64,000 nucleotides of DNA. It comes from Ustulina deusta. Lineage: Eukaryota; Ascomycota; Sordariomycetes; Xylariales; Xylariaceae. The notes under the pieces were generated by a model. It was not told the origin of the DNA. It saw nothing but the letters and a program-made list of their open reading frames with translations, and ran no database searches. The position numbers and the translations under genes were made by a program. Location of the stretch: assembly GCA_023159155.1 (NCBI GenBank), contig JAJNNX010000006.1, positions 434,001 through 498,000 on the forward strand, written 5' to 3'. This document shows positions 50,078-61,481 of this stretch, in pieces; positions within the stretch are counted from its first letter, which is position 1; each line of letters starts with the position of its first letter.

Positions 50078-53000
50078 CGTCCCAGTGCCGACGAGCTAGA
50101 GCTGCCTATCCAGCACGTATCGAGCAGGGCACGAGTGGCGGTGGTCTGCGTGAAATGCACACGCGCGTGCTGCAGTGTCTGCACTCTCTACGCTGTCCAG
50201 GCCGATACGTTGGTGAGCAGAACAGAAGGCGTTTGTCGTGGGAGGGGATTGTCGCAGAAATGTTTCCGAGCGTGAGTTGTCGACGGCTAGCTAACCTAGC
50301 GTGTATGCGGATGTACCTAAGGGAAGGCAGATATCTATCTAGGTACCGCAGGCACAAATTGGGGGCCGCTCTTCGGATCGAGGCAACATGCGGCGCGACC
50401 CAATGGCTAAAGTGTTTTGGGAACAAGGGATGTATGTTATTACTCGCCAGGCAGGCTTGACGTTGGTTTTGGTTGTTTGACGAGAAATTACATCCAGGGG
50501 AAGTATAGGATGTGAAAGAGCAAGGCTGTTGCCATGTACGTCTGACTACATACATACCTATCTACCACATGGGATTATTTTAAATAGATAGGTACATGGT
50601 ACAAAGTAGCTGGGGCCAATTTGTAGGTGGATGCAAGTCACGACTTCTCGCATTAACTACCTATCTATCCCTAGCCGAAGTTGAGGACATCCAAACCCGT
50701 GCTGCCGAGATTAGCAGTTGTATACTTGCTAGCGACCTCGGGTCCCTTTTTATTATTATTGTTATCATTTTATTTTATTTCAGTTTAGTTTATTTTTTTA
50801 TTGTTATTTAATAAAAATAAAAAAAAAGACTGGCAACCAATTGCCTGTTTAAGCCCACTAGCGCTTCCTCTTTGGCACAGAATCCAGATAAAAGTACCTA
50901 TTGCAGTACTTACATACACAGCTACATGTAGGTAATAGGGATTTCAAGTTTTGACAGAGGTCTGATCTAATACTCCCCGCGCAAAACTCCAGTCTTTTAC
51001 CCGCTTCCTACCTAGTCTAGGTAGGTTAGTCTATTTTAGGCAGCTATTGGAAAGGTACATTACATATAGGTAATGTCAGTCAACCTTGGTTCCACTCGTA
51101 TGTAAAACACCACGGGAATGCCTGTCTACTTAGTATCTTGGTACTGCAATATACCTATACACCATGTGCAGAACAGTTCGTAGTTTGAAGTTTAATTATC
51201 TATCTACCTGTCATAACAAGCTTGCTGTGCCACACTTGGTCATCACCTCTGCCGTGGGTAGTAGACCCAGTAGGTACTCTCACTACATCGCGAGATGATG
51301 CGTGTCGCTTTTTGGCTGCCTCAACCCACCTATACAAAGTCAACCTCATGTGACGCGAAAACAGACAGACGTTCTCATCCCATATGATCCATATCGACAG
51401 ACGCGCACACGCACACACACACACACACACACAACCCATATGCAGAGAAAATCGACAGTGAACCCCGTCTCCTGCCCTCTACACAGCCTCGATATACACG
51501 CAATCGAACCGTGGGGTCTGAAGAATCGCATCACATTGGGCTAGTCCGCTCCATTTTCTCGGCGCCAAGCGACAACGTTCGTCGTCCGAGTACCCATTCC
51601 AACGCCCGCCCGGGCTCGGCAGAGCGAGACACCCAACACCATGCATGCATCATCGTATCGCCACCCGAGAGGCCGCCGGCGTTTGTCTGTCGCTAACTGT
51701 TGCACTGCTATCTACGCATAGCGTAGATAGGTACCACCTGTAGACTAATTAACGAACGCGACCTGTCCCACTACCTTCGCAGACCTAATTATTCCCGTGA
51801 TTCTTTGTGTTGAACTTCCATCGCCGTTTTATTAATCCCGACCTAGAAACCCCCGTCACGTTCGACGCGTTCTCATCTTGGGGCTTAGCCGAAGCGGGAT
51901 AAACTCGGAATACCTAGCGTGGTAGCTCCTTGGCCTCTATCCGCATCATCCCATCATCGTCATCGGCATCATCTGCTGTTCATGAACATATCTCCCACAT
52001 GCCACTACTTGCCTTCAGCTCATATCTGCCCAGGTAAGTATCAGTACCTACTCATTCGGCCTTCATCGCTCTCATACACGCTGCCCTGGATACGGCACTG
52101 GTATATATATACTCCAGCCTGCGACCTACAACCTGAAATAGCCGCCATCCGATCTTAGTATACAAGCGACACCATAGTAGCAGGAGCGCAAACAACTCCC
52201 ACTACTTACAAACTCACACACAAAGCCAACAAAAACAGAGTCTCATTCATAAGATGAGATAAACTTGCATCCTTTCGCCTGCGGGCAAATAGCCAAACGG
52301 AAACGCAATACAGAGATGACCAGCATGGCCCCTGCACTAGTGATTTCACCACAAATTATACCAAATCTAAGGAAAGCGAAAATTCATAAAAGATCACTTG
52401 TTTTCCGTCTCTTGCCTACATCTACTCTTATGCTCCTCCTTCACTAAGAGCGATATTTAGTAGATGCTAGCAGATATAGTCAAGTTCAAGTGTTGTTTCT
52501 AACCGGTTACCCCGCCCGTGCCCATACATGGACCTGTACCACAAGCCCTGAATCTCAACCCTGTGACTAGCATCCCATAACGCAAAATATGAGCCAGATT
52601 ATACCCAAGACCACAACAGACACTATAGCATTAAACCAGCCAGCAGCAAAGTCACAATGGAAGGGAAGGGAACGATTCAATCAACTAGATAATATTGTTC
52701 AAATGCCACAACCCCTAAAATGTCGCCCTCGAAGCAACGCCATTGATCCCATTTATTGCCCCTTTGTTTCCTTTCCTCGGCTTGACCTAATCGCCTCGAC
52801 TCCCTTCCTCCCCGGCCTTCTGTCTGGCTGTTCCGGGAGCACAGGTTTCCTCATGCTACATGGCATCCACCGAGGGGATAAGGGTGCCCGGTGGCTAGAA
52901 AAAAGAAATAATAAAGATGGTTTAATTATTATACATGTGTAGAGACTGAAGCTCGTCTTCTATTTCTGCCGAGGTCGACTGTTCCGATTCCATGGGCTCA

Positions 53001-53384
53001 TGCTGGTGAACGAATGGCATGATTTCTACCACGCCTGTGAAAAAAATCCTAGGGGGGTTGGAGTTATGTTGGGCAATGTGAAGGCGTTGCTGGTCGAGAC
53101 AACACGGTCTCGTTACTCCCGGGCGCCTGGCCGTGGCTAAGGCCCCACACCTGGTACTGGATAGTAACTTTGGGGCGCATGATCGCCGTAGCTGGAGTGC
53201 CGAAGGACTCTAAAAAGCAAAGTAGAACCTGAAGCAAAATTGGTGATGAATCCAGAATACTCGGCCTCAGGCATTGGATGTACTCCGGTTGAAAGGGGTC
53301 ATCTATACACGATACAGTACACGCTCTTGGGGCCTTGCATCCCCAGAGCGGCAATAGGTACAGCTCGCTAGATCTCAGTGAGCC
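50078..53384. other. Intergenic region between the Lsb5-like and ASH1 genes
   Basis: About 3.3 kb without a supported gene. It contains a hairpin-like TACCTATCTA / TAGATAGGTA pair (50555-50564 and 50585-50594), a T/A-rich tract (50745-50825), a TACCTAG palindrome at about 51007-51025 and a (CA)n microsatellite (51412-51433). The first few hundred bases on the minus-strand side are the likely Lsb5 promoter. Confidence 0.55.
51412..51433. repeat. (CA)n microsatellite
   Basis: About 11 tandem CA dinucleotides, preceded by imperfect CGCA/CACG units from about 51401. Confidence 0.9.
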
Positions 53385-56017
53385 TTAGGCCGCATGTGGC
53401 GAGTTGACCAGTCGTATTCGGGGCAGATCCATCCCTTTTCTGGGCGAGGGCGAAACTACAACGCTATTCTGTCTGCTACCCGCCTTAGTTGGCGTCGTTA
53501 CTTTTGGAGTATTGCCCCTGCTAGGCTTTGCATTTTCAGTGGTTGCAGCGGTGATGCTGGGGCTCGCTTTGCTCGACGGTGTCTTCTTGGGTGTTGCGCG
53601 CTGAGTTTTGGCTATCTTTTTCGCTGGCGATGTAGTCTTGCCGTAAGACTTCATCACGGACTTCGACTTTGCCACCTTGGAGATCTTTTTGGCCGGCGAC
53701 TTATCCTTCTTGCCTAGGGCGGCCTTGGTACTCACTGAGATGGTTGACATGCTACGCTTAATCGCCGCCGCTGCACCCTTCGTTGCTGCTTTGAGGCTTG
53801 TAGTGCGCTTTACCCCCGTAGCCAAGGCCTTGATACCTGCAGGCGTCTTGATCTTCCGCTTCTTCGCTGTGCTGGCCTCGGCCTCATCTAGATCGCCGAG
53901 AGCTTCCTTTAGCTTACGTTTGCCTCCTTTAGCGCTCTCTTTTGCTGCCTTCGCTAACTCCTCTTTTGACGGCTTCGGCGGCTTGACTTCCTTGGGCTTG
54001 GGTCCAAGAACGCCTCGGCAGTTCGGGCTACCACAAAGACACTTCTGCACGTTCTTAGCCGAGAAAGGGTCAAAATTGTAGTCGTATGTAAGTTCGTCGC
54101 CGGTCATGATGTCCCGGTCACCTGCAAACAGGGCCATGCGTGGCTGTCCAGAAACAATCCATTTGACCATTCGGCAGTTTGGTTGACATGAATGATTGAC
54201 GAAACGAGCGATACTACCTGTCGTCGCGTCGATGATCATGTTTTGGTCAAATGACATCAGATAATAACACTAGTACGGTCAGTGTTGTCGTGTTTTGCAT
54301 TCATCAAGGCCAAGAGCACTCACTTGATTGTCTTTATACTTCTCATTCATTCGACGATCACACTCCTCCTCGGTGATGATCTCGCCCGTATACTCCATAA
54401 TAATCTGATTAGCTTCAAAGCAACGGTTTGCGCGAATGCCATAGCCCCGATCGGACGTTTTGATGACTTCGACTCCAACTCGAAATTTGCCACCGGCCTT
54501 GGTCCTCTCTTGGAGCCTGGCAAAAGCGCGGTTTTGGCAGAGGCTTTCGCCAACATTGCAGTTGGTTGAATCACACTCATAAAGCATAATTTTGTTCTGA
54601 CAGGTCTCACCACAACCGTCTTCTGGTGTGCATACACACTTCGATTGGTAGTCTTTAAAGTGAGGTGTCTTCTTCCAGTAAGCGGCCGCATCACCCACAA
54701 ATCGATCTGTCACCAGGTTAATTGCCAAATATGAGTTGAGAAGAACAACTACATTTCCAACTTACTTTTCGTCATCTTCCTCCACTCATCTGGTTTTGGT
54801 TGTCCTGGCGGGAGGGGGTTGCATAGATCAAATGGAAGCTTGAAATCTCTTCCATCCATCAACATACGTAGCCCGAGGAACATAGGCGCCGGTAACGTCT
54901 TGTTGACCTTGGTGTTCTGTGCCAATTCCGGGAATTGTGCCAGCTGCTTCTTCTCGGCGGCTGTGAGGCCCTTGAAAATATCTGTAGGAGTTTCCTGGCC
55001 GGCGTAAAGACCACGATCCAGCCACTTCTTTACGCGCCGTTTCTTGGGTGCCGGTTCTTCCACGACACCTTCTTCTTCCATTTCCGGTACATCGTAGGCA
55101 GAGTCATCTCGCACCTTGACCTTCTTGGTAGGGGGCTCCTCAGGTGCCGATGGGTCCACATATTTGCCATTTGCCCAAAGTGTGTATAAAACCGGTCGTG
55201 TGTCAATTCCCGAAAACTCATTGGTGTCTTGTAGCCGCCTCAACTCTCGTGACATTTTGGTAACACCTTTTCCGATCGTTTTTCTCCCCCTCTTGCCGAA
55301 GCCCGAAATCTTATGAGCCAAGGTCTCGGTCTCAAGGCCAGATGCACGCGTTGCAATCCGTTTGGAGGGCGCCTCTTCTCGTTTCTTCGACACAGCCGAC
55401 TTTGGAGATTTCGTGCCACGGATTGAAGCTTGCGAATCGGACGCGTGTATAGTGTCCTTGACGGGCGTTGTTGTGATCTTAGTCGAGGTCTCAGTATCAT
55501 TGTTGCCTTCTGCACTCGCATCCAATGTAGAGCTGAGGCTTGTGCGTCTCTTGCGGACGGAAACCTCATCGCCCTTGGCCCGTCGCTTGCCATGCATGGA
55601 CGTGCCAGCAAGCCTGGCCAGATTATATATGGGGGCGCTGAGACGCGGTCGTCGCGAACGTTCGGACGCAGGTGTACTGGGTGCACCTTCACCAGCCTTT
55701 GTGCGCGCGACTTTAGGGGATTCGGCGGGCTCAGCCGAGGTAGTGAGGACTTCTTCTGTCGTGGTGGCGATGACAATGGAGTCAGAGACTTCGGACTGCC
55801 CATCTACGATCGTGAGCTCTGTAACATCATCTACAGCGCCAATTGGCACGTCATTCTCGTTCTTTGGGGTGTCCGAAGCGAGGCTCGCGTCGTCGGCGAC
55901 AGTGGTGGGAGGTGTCGAGCTGAGAGACGCGACATTGGAGAAGGTATCTGCGGGAGCATCGAAACTAGCCTCCGAGGAAAGGTCGCGCGGCGGCGACAGA
56001 GTTGCAAGCGATTGCAT
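53385..56017 (-). CDS. ASH1: ASH1-type SET-domain histone H3K36 methyltransferase
   Basis: This is a nuclear chromatin enzyme predicted to methylate histone H3 lysine 36. Three exons are inferred on the minus strand: 56017-54766, 54706-54324 and 54269-53385. Introns are 59 and 54 bp, phases agree, and the product is 839 aa. Residues 1 to about 390 are Ser/Thr-rich and basic, with a conserved-looking block before the catalytic core (DFKLPFDLCNPLPPGQPKPD, KMTKNRFVGDAAAYW). An AWS Cys-rich domain lies at about 440-490. The SET domain lies at about 490-615, with RGYGIRA, EYTGEI, RFVNHSCQPN (Asn570-Cys573) and GDELTYDYNF. The post-SET motif CLCGSPNC begins at 622. AWS-SET-postSET without WW/SRI domains favours ASH1 over SET2. 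The animal ASH1 bromodomain, PHD and BAH modules are absent, as usual in fungi. The C-terminal 200 residues are Lys/Ala/Ser/Pro-rich with SPAKK repeats, resembling histone H1 tails. Confidence 0.93.
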
Positions 56018-56060
56018 CCTGACCGACGCGCCGATGGGCGTTTGGTGTTAGTTGTACCAG

Positions 56061-56103
56061 TGGTTGTGGTGGTGGTGGTGGCGGCGGTGGTGCTCGTGGT
56101 GGA
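56061..56103. repeat. (GGT)n-rich simple repeat
   Basis: GGTGGT repeats on the plus strand (ACC on the ASH1 sense strand), immediately upstream of the ASH1 start codon. It probably lies in the promoter or 5' untranslated leader. Confidence 0.85.
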
Positions 56104-58288
56104 CGACGAATGTCGTGATGGGGGAAGACAGGGAACGCGTTGGTGTTGGTGTTGTTTTTAAGAGGGACGAGCAGGAGATATGCAGGGCCGGGGCCAAGCG
56201 CGGGAGGTATTGGCCGATGGGTGGCAGGACAGGTGGTAAGGGTGGTATGGGCAAGTGGAGTAAAATGAACCTAAGAGGTACCTAGAATGGAGAGGAATGG
56301 GATTTTGGGTGATAAATTACTCAGATAGCCCGGTTCGGTATCTCGGTAGAGGAGACCGATTACCTAGGACTTCTCCCAGTTGGTCGAGCTTATTCGTTTG
56401 GCTTCTGGTTCTCTGCCTGGCTGTGGCTGTTGTTGGTTCGGCCGAACGAGGAAGGGGAAGAAGAACAAGGGAAGCAGGAAAACCCCCGGGCAGACAAGAT
56501 TCAGACTTGTCGGCCAATGACGGACCGTCTGTCCTACAAACGCGACCGTACGGTGAACGGGCCTGTTGTAGTGTGGGAGGACGGGGCTTGGGACGAGAGA
56601 AGAAGGCAAGGAGCAAATCTATCTATCTGATATCCCTTGCGGGCATTGGCTCCGACTTACACGAGACGTGTTCAAACCCGAGTGCACGCTGCTCGCCAGT
56701 CTGGCGGTGATCAGTAAGAACCCGATGGAGCCAATTCCCTATGGCTGGAGTATAATACGTCGTCTATTTCTTCTCTCCAAGTCCAAGTGACGTTCGAGCA
56801 GTGGCGGGCAGGTCCAGAGAGGTGCCGCTATGTGGGGGGGGAGAGATAGAGAGACAGAGAGAATGGGCTAAGCTTGGGTGATCTAGTCTACCCAGTCCTC
56901 GGGAGGAGGCGGCCGAGTGAATCCAGCAATACTCAATTTACCAGTGATGTTTCCTGTTGGGGCAATACCATAGTCAAAGCCAGTTGTTGAAAGGGGTCGA
57001 CTCTTTCAAGTTGACAGCGGCTCTTGTCTTGTTACGATGCGGGCTGGTCGATCAGAATCGAAAGTCGTGGGTGTAACGGTTGAAGTTGTCCGGCGTGAGG
57101 GGCAAGGTTTTGGGGTTGTGTTTGTGTGAAGGGCGAGATAAGAGTGGTGAGAACTTCGGATCCAGCTTTGAGAGTTCAGGTTGAGCAGTACCGTCTCTGG
57201 CTCTCGAAACCGACGTATTGAGGGATGGGGGAATTGTGACTCGTGGCCTGGCTGGAGACCGAGTGTCAGGATGGGGCCGAAAAGGCGCGAGGGAAAGTGT
57301 ATGTAGTATTGATGGCTGGCGATTGAGGATGTTTTTTTTTGGCTGTGCGGTCCCTGAAGCGTCAAAGCGCACCAGAGATGGCCGAGGCTGGCGTTGAGCG
57401 AGCACAAGTAGGTGATCGGTATTGGCGTTGCGCAAACGCCGTTGTGGGGGTGGAATGAACTACTGGACAGAGGCGCAAACGCACAGGACAAAGGGAATGA
57501 CGGGCGTTTGAGCCTCGAGCACCTGCTGTTGAGTCTGGGCAGGAGACAGGATGATGGCAGGATGATGGGGTTTGCAAGGTTTGCTGGATATGGTGTAGCA
57601 ATAAAAGAGACGGAAAAGATGGGGAATCTGGATTAGGTGAAAATGGCGTTGCTGGGACTATGGATGGCTCAATTTCGGAGAAAGGCAGGAGAAGGAAGAG
57701 GGAGGGTTGGGCGGCTGAGAAGGTCGAGAGCGCTCCCTCTTATGATGGCCTTCCAGCTACGGCACGAGCACTTACTTAAGTACTTATCTATTATCTCAGC
57801 CAAGTCAGGTATCAGGGGGGTTGAGATGGTCTCGAGGTAACAACACACCGCACGGCGACCATTCACGTCTCGCGGATTATTCCTTTTACCACTCCAACAC
57901 CTCCGACCTCTCTTCCTCTGAGGCTACGTCCACCCAACCATACCTGCTTCCATTGTCACACTATCCGACAACGCCTGGGGGTGCTCATCTCTCTCCGACC
58001 GCCGTTCTGCCCACTCCTTCGTCACCATCGCCCTTGCTGGAGGAGTACCTTTCACTTATCGCCCGAGTCTACAGAGCTTCCGTGTTCCTTGGAATGTCCC
58101 ACTTGGGACGGATGCATACCTACCTCTCTTGATTGTTCTAGCTAGCCGTAGTACCTCCCTCCTCGTCTCCTCCTCGCCTCGCCCCGGTCATCGCGAATTT
58201 GATTTCTCATCAGGGGCTATCGCGTGCGGATGATGGGTAGTTCTGGGCTGGCGGAGAGCCACCTCTCTCTTGCAAGATAGTATTCCTG

Positions 58289-58736
58289 TTAGGACTCCTC
58301 CTCGAGGGAAAACACAACATCATGATAGCTACTATCGCCAGCCGGGCTATAGAATATACGAGAATATCTTATGGGAAGGTAATAGTAGCTAGCCTTTGAA
58401 TATTGGCGAGTGACTGTTCCATCTGCATTGAAGCGGGGAGCGGAGGATTCGGGTAACGCCTCTTCATTCACTACGACTTGCAGTTTGGTCACTCGAGCGT
58501 TGTGAATGGCTCGATGCAACTATGCGTTTGCTCAACAATCCTAACCATGCTGCAACGGTCGGTCTATCACTATTTTCCCTAGAAGAAGCGATATTCGGAT
58601 GCGTTGGGAGGTTATTGTTGAGTCTTGTCGTTGATACAACCCCTAGCGCAGATTTTGGTGAGGTGACGACGTATACCTCATCAAAGCTAAACACTGGTGC
58701 CGGTTCTCCGTCATGGCAGCAGTGTACCCACCGCAC
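58289..58736 (-). CDS. Possible small gene or gene remnant, unassigned
   Basis: A 76-codon minus-strand open stretch (58519-58289, stop TAA) has protein-like composition (NEEALPESSAP, YYYLPIRYSRIFYS, HDVVFSLEEES). It begins right after an ATAG acceptor. Upstream on the same strand, an open frame from about 58736 runs to a GTATAC donor at 58676, in matching phase (HDGEPAPVFSFDE). Joining the two would use a 157-bp intron. A start codon could not be fixed: an ATG at 58846 leads to a GTATGT donor, but its phase does not match. No domain is recognised. It could be a decayed gene. Confidence 0.3.
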
Positions 58737-60038
58737 GGGGCAAGGGAAGCTCGAGGATGTTTAGTCAAATCTACACTACATACCATGGTAAATAGTGTAA
58801 TATCTCTACTCGATTTATAGAGTCCTTCGGCATGGAAAACGGTCATGTTAGTCTAGCCGTCCAGATACCACACTCCGACTCGACTACGTGGACAATGCGC
58901 CAACAGACATTCAGACGAGAACGATCCGTAGATATGCATCGTTATTCTGCAGAGCACCTACACTCCGTCTCCGGTTCGAGGTGTTCCGTCCCCTAAGTAA
59001 AGCCCTATATCACGCAGAGCTGAATAGTTCGAACAACAGATCTAAAAGAGAAGAAAGAATGCCGGGTTTTTAGGTGTGTGCAACCAAGTTGATAGTCTAG
59101 ATGCTTCCCTATTCCACAAAGCTGCAGTAGAAGTTGAGATGAGAGGTAGGGCATGAAGAGGCCTAATAAAAAGTATGTACTTATCAAGTATCAACAGTAA
59201 TGTGATAGAGATGTGGTGAAATAGAAAACAAGCGTGAAAGCCATATATAGTGGCTACTATTTCCTCACTGGCGACCGTGGTTGGCATTTGCCACGATGCT
59301 GACGAGTAGGCAGAAACCCTGATTGCACCATGCTCTCCCTCAAATTGGCCTATGTCTGAGGGCAGGTAAAGATATAGTGGGGTAGGGAACGTGACAATAC
59401 CGAGAGCCAGAACATTGGAATTTTCATTTCTAGAAAATCGCGTCGCTTGTTGGGTTTTGAGGTGAATAACTTCACACATTCGATACAGGGTCTCTTCTAG
59501 GCCAGTTTCGGTAAGTATGTGACGCCTCCAGTACTCACCTGCTATTCCCTAGCCCGTGGTGGAACCAAGGATATAATCACCAGCCCCCTAGCCTAGGTCA
59601 CAGCAAGATGCGACAGTCTATCTTAAGGAAGACGCGTGGAATAGAACGACAGACCGCAGCCCAATATGCCAATGATGACTTGGGGTAATACTCTGCCAGG
59701 GTGTTCAAGGTATTATCAACATTACCAAGGATGGACCATGACACTTGGGTCATGAAATGTCCTAGGGTTAGAAGGCCTTATCGTATACATAAAATTCTCC
59801 GTAAAGCTAAGTCATGGTCGATAGATGAAACTGCTTAAAAAGAAAAAAAATTAGGGATGTACTGATTTATCGAGGTTGAGTGTCGAGAGGGCCAGATAAG
59901 CCCTACTACAGCGACGATGATGTCAGGTAAACGATCCTAGGGTCGAAGCAAAAAGTTACCCGATAATAGCCCGTGTATATTTACGCTGTGAATCGGACTG
60001 AAGTTAAGCCATTATTCTGCTATCGACTCTCATCTTAG

Positions 60039-60380
60039 AATTCCATCGACGCCGGTGGCCTATTCCGCCGGAAGTCTAGATACGTCGGGTCCATTCGACA
60101 CCTGTACTTAGTTCAAAGACATCGCTATATCGCGGGTCAAAGCGTACAAGGCTTCCTCAAAATCCACGAAGCCCGCCACGATATATACGAACGCCAAGGA
60201 GAATTATCGTTACGTCCGACTACGAGACTCTCTCGGCTTACACGCGAGGCGACATGCCTGACAGGAAAGCGGGAACACTTCATTTGCGAGTGCCACTCGA
60301 GCTACTACACGAGATATCGGGAGCATTGTCACACGGCAGCTGATAATGAGTTTAAGCTCTACACTTTAGGTCGGCGATAA
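60039..60380 (+). pseudogene. Possible remnant of a LINE-type retroelement C-terminus
   Basis: A 113-codon open frame without a start codon ends in TAA at 60378-60380. Its translation has an Arg/His-rich stretch (RHRYIAGQSVQGFLKIHEAR) followed by a C-x6-H-x3-C-x-C pattern (CLTGKREHFICEC). In fungal Tad1-like non-LTR elements, the region after RNase H carries a GHGDF-like segment and then a Cys/His knuckle with an EHF-type core. The resemblance is from pattern only. Flanking sequence shows no reverse transcriptase motifs, so at most this is a short relic. Confidence 0.25.
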
Positions 60381-61481
60381 TGTGTCGACGAGAAACCCGA
60401 AAGTCACGGCTTGCGAAGCCCGCGACGAGGCAGAGGCGACGACAAGCGTCTCTCCTTTTCATTATATAGCAGATTTCAAAGGTTTAGGGAATGGTGTTTC
60501 CATATATCTCTCACCCGGCGTCTTGAATCGGTGAATCCAAATATAGAGACATCAACGGTATGACTAAGCCTCTCACCCCACGCCTCCCCCGTGATAGATA
60601 CTTCTCAGTTAGCGTTCCCAGTGATCAAAAGTCTTGTTGGCAATCTCACGTTTATGGGGGATAGTTACATCTTTAGTATCTCGCCGTGGCTAGTCTTTGA
60701 TTCTCTCTAATGGGGAATTGGAGGGGAAGGGGATATTGGCATATAACTTCAACTCTCCTGCCAAGGATAGTCCTCCATCAATACCCTCGTGAACTCTTCT
60801 ACCACCTCAGCCATTGGTACCATGACTCTGGGTCTCGAGAGCGGGATAGTACCATGGGCCGCCTGATGGCGCTGGGATAGGTAAATATGTTAGTAGCATG
60901 CATACATGTATGTTAGTCTTGAAATTCGAACTACTTAGAGGAGTACTTAGATGACGGACGATAGCTATTAGGCGCGACAACCCATTTAATGCGTGACATG
61001 TTAAAAAATGTCTATATTTGATGATGTTACCTGCTAGGTATTAGGCTAACCGACCATTATGCTAGGATGATGAAGGGGTTTGTGACTCAATACAGAATTA
61101 TCAAGCGTTGACACGAACAAGGAATTGGAAATGTACTTAGATAAATTGATCACACTATTGACAAGGTCGCGCATCCATAATAAAAAAGTACGAGCAGATA
61201 TGCATTGCAAAATTAACGGGTCGCAATTACTATTTTCTACTCTATGTGTATGTCCACCGGGCAAGGAAGGCAAACGCCTCTCCTGTATATTCTGCCCTGT
61301 ATCATGCAATCCGTTCCGATTCGTGGTATGCCTGTTAAAAAAAGCAAGCCGGGACTCCAGGAGTTTCCTCGCTCCTTATGCAGCCGTGAGTGTCAATGCA
61401 TATCTAATTCATAATTGTACAGTGAACTTGTCCGATGGGGCCCCATCTATGGGCAAGCCGGAGAATTCGTGGCCAGTGGTT

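Larger units (their letters stand above)
56018..61481. other. Intergenic region between ASH1 and TAD2
   Basis: About 5.5 kb without a confident gene. A (GGT)n-rich stretch at 56061-56103 abuts the ASH1 start and probably belongs to its 5' leader. The minus-strand open frame at 57006-57491 is Ser/Pro/His-rich and lies in the pyrimidine-rich ASH1 upstream region. Two small items are listed separately: a possible gene at 58289-58736 and a possible retroelement remnant at 60039-60380. The rest shows only short frames. Confidence 0.5.

Noticed and set aside
55362..56161. Long plus-strand open frames antisense to ASH1
   Set aside because: They lie opposite a well-supported coding exon and arise from its codon bias.
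57006..57491. 161-codon minus-strand open frame upstream of ASH1
   Set aside because: It lies in pyrimidine-rich upstream DNA, overlaps another long frame on the same strand, and has no domain.
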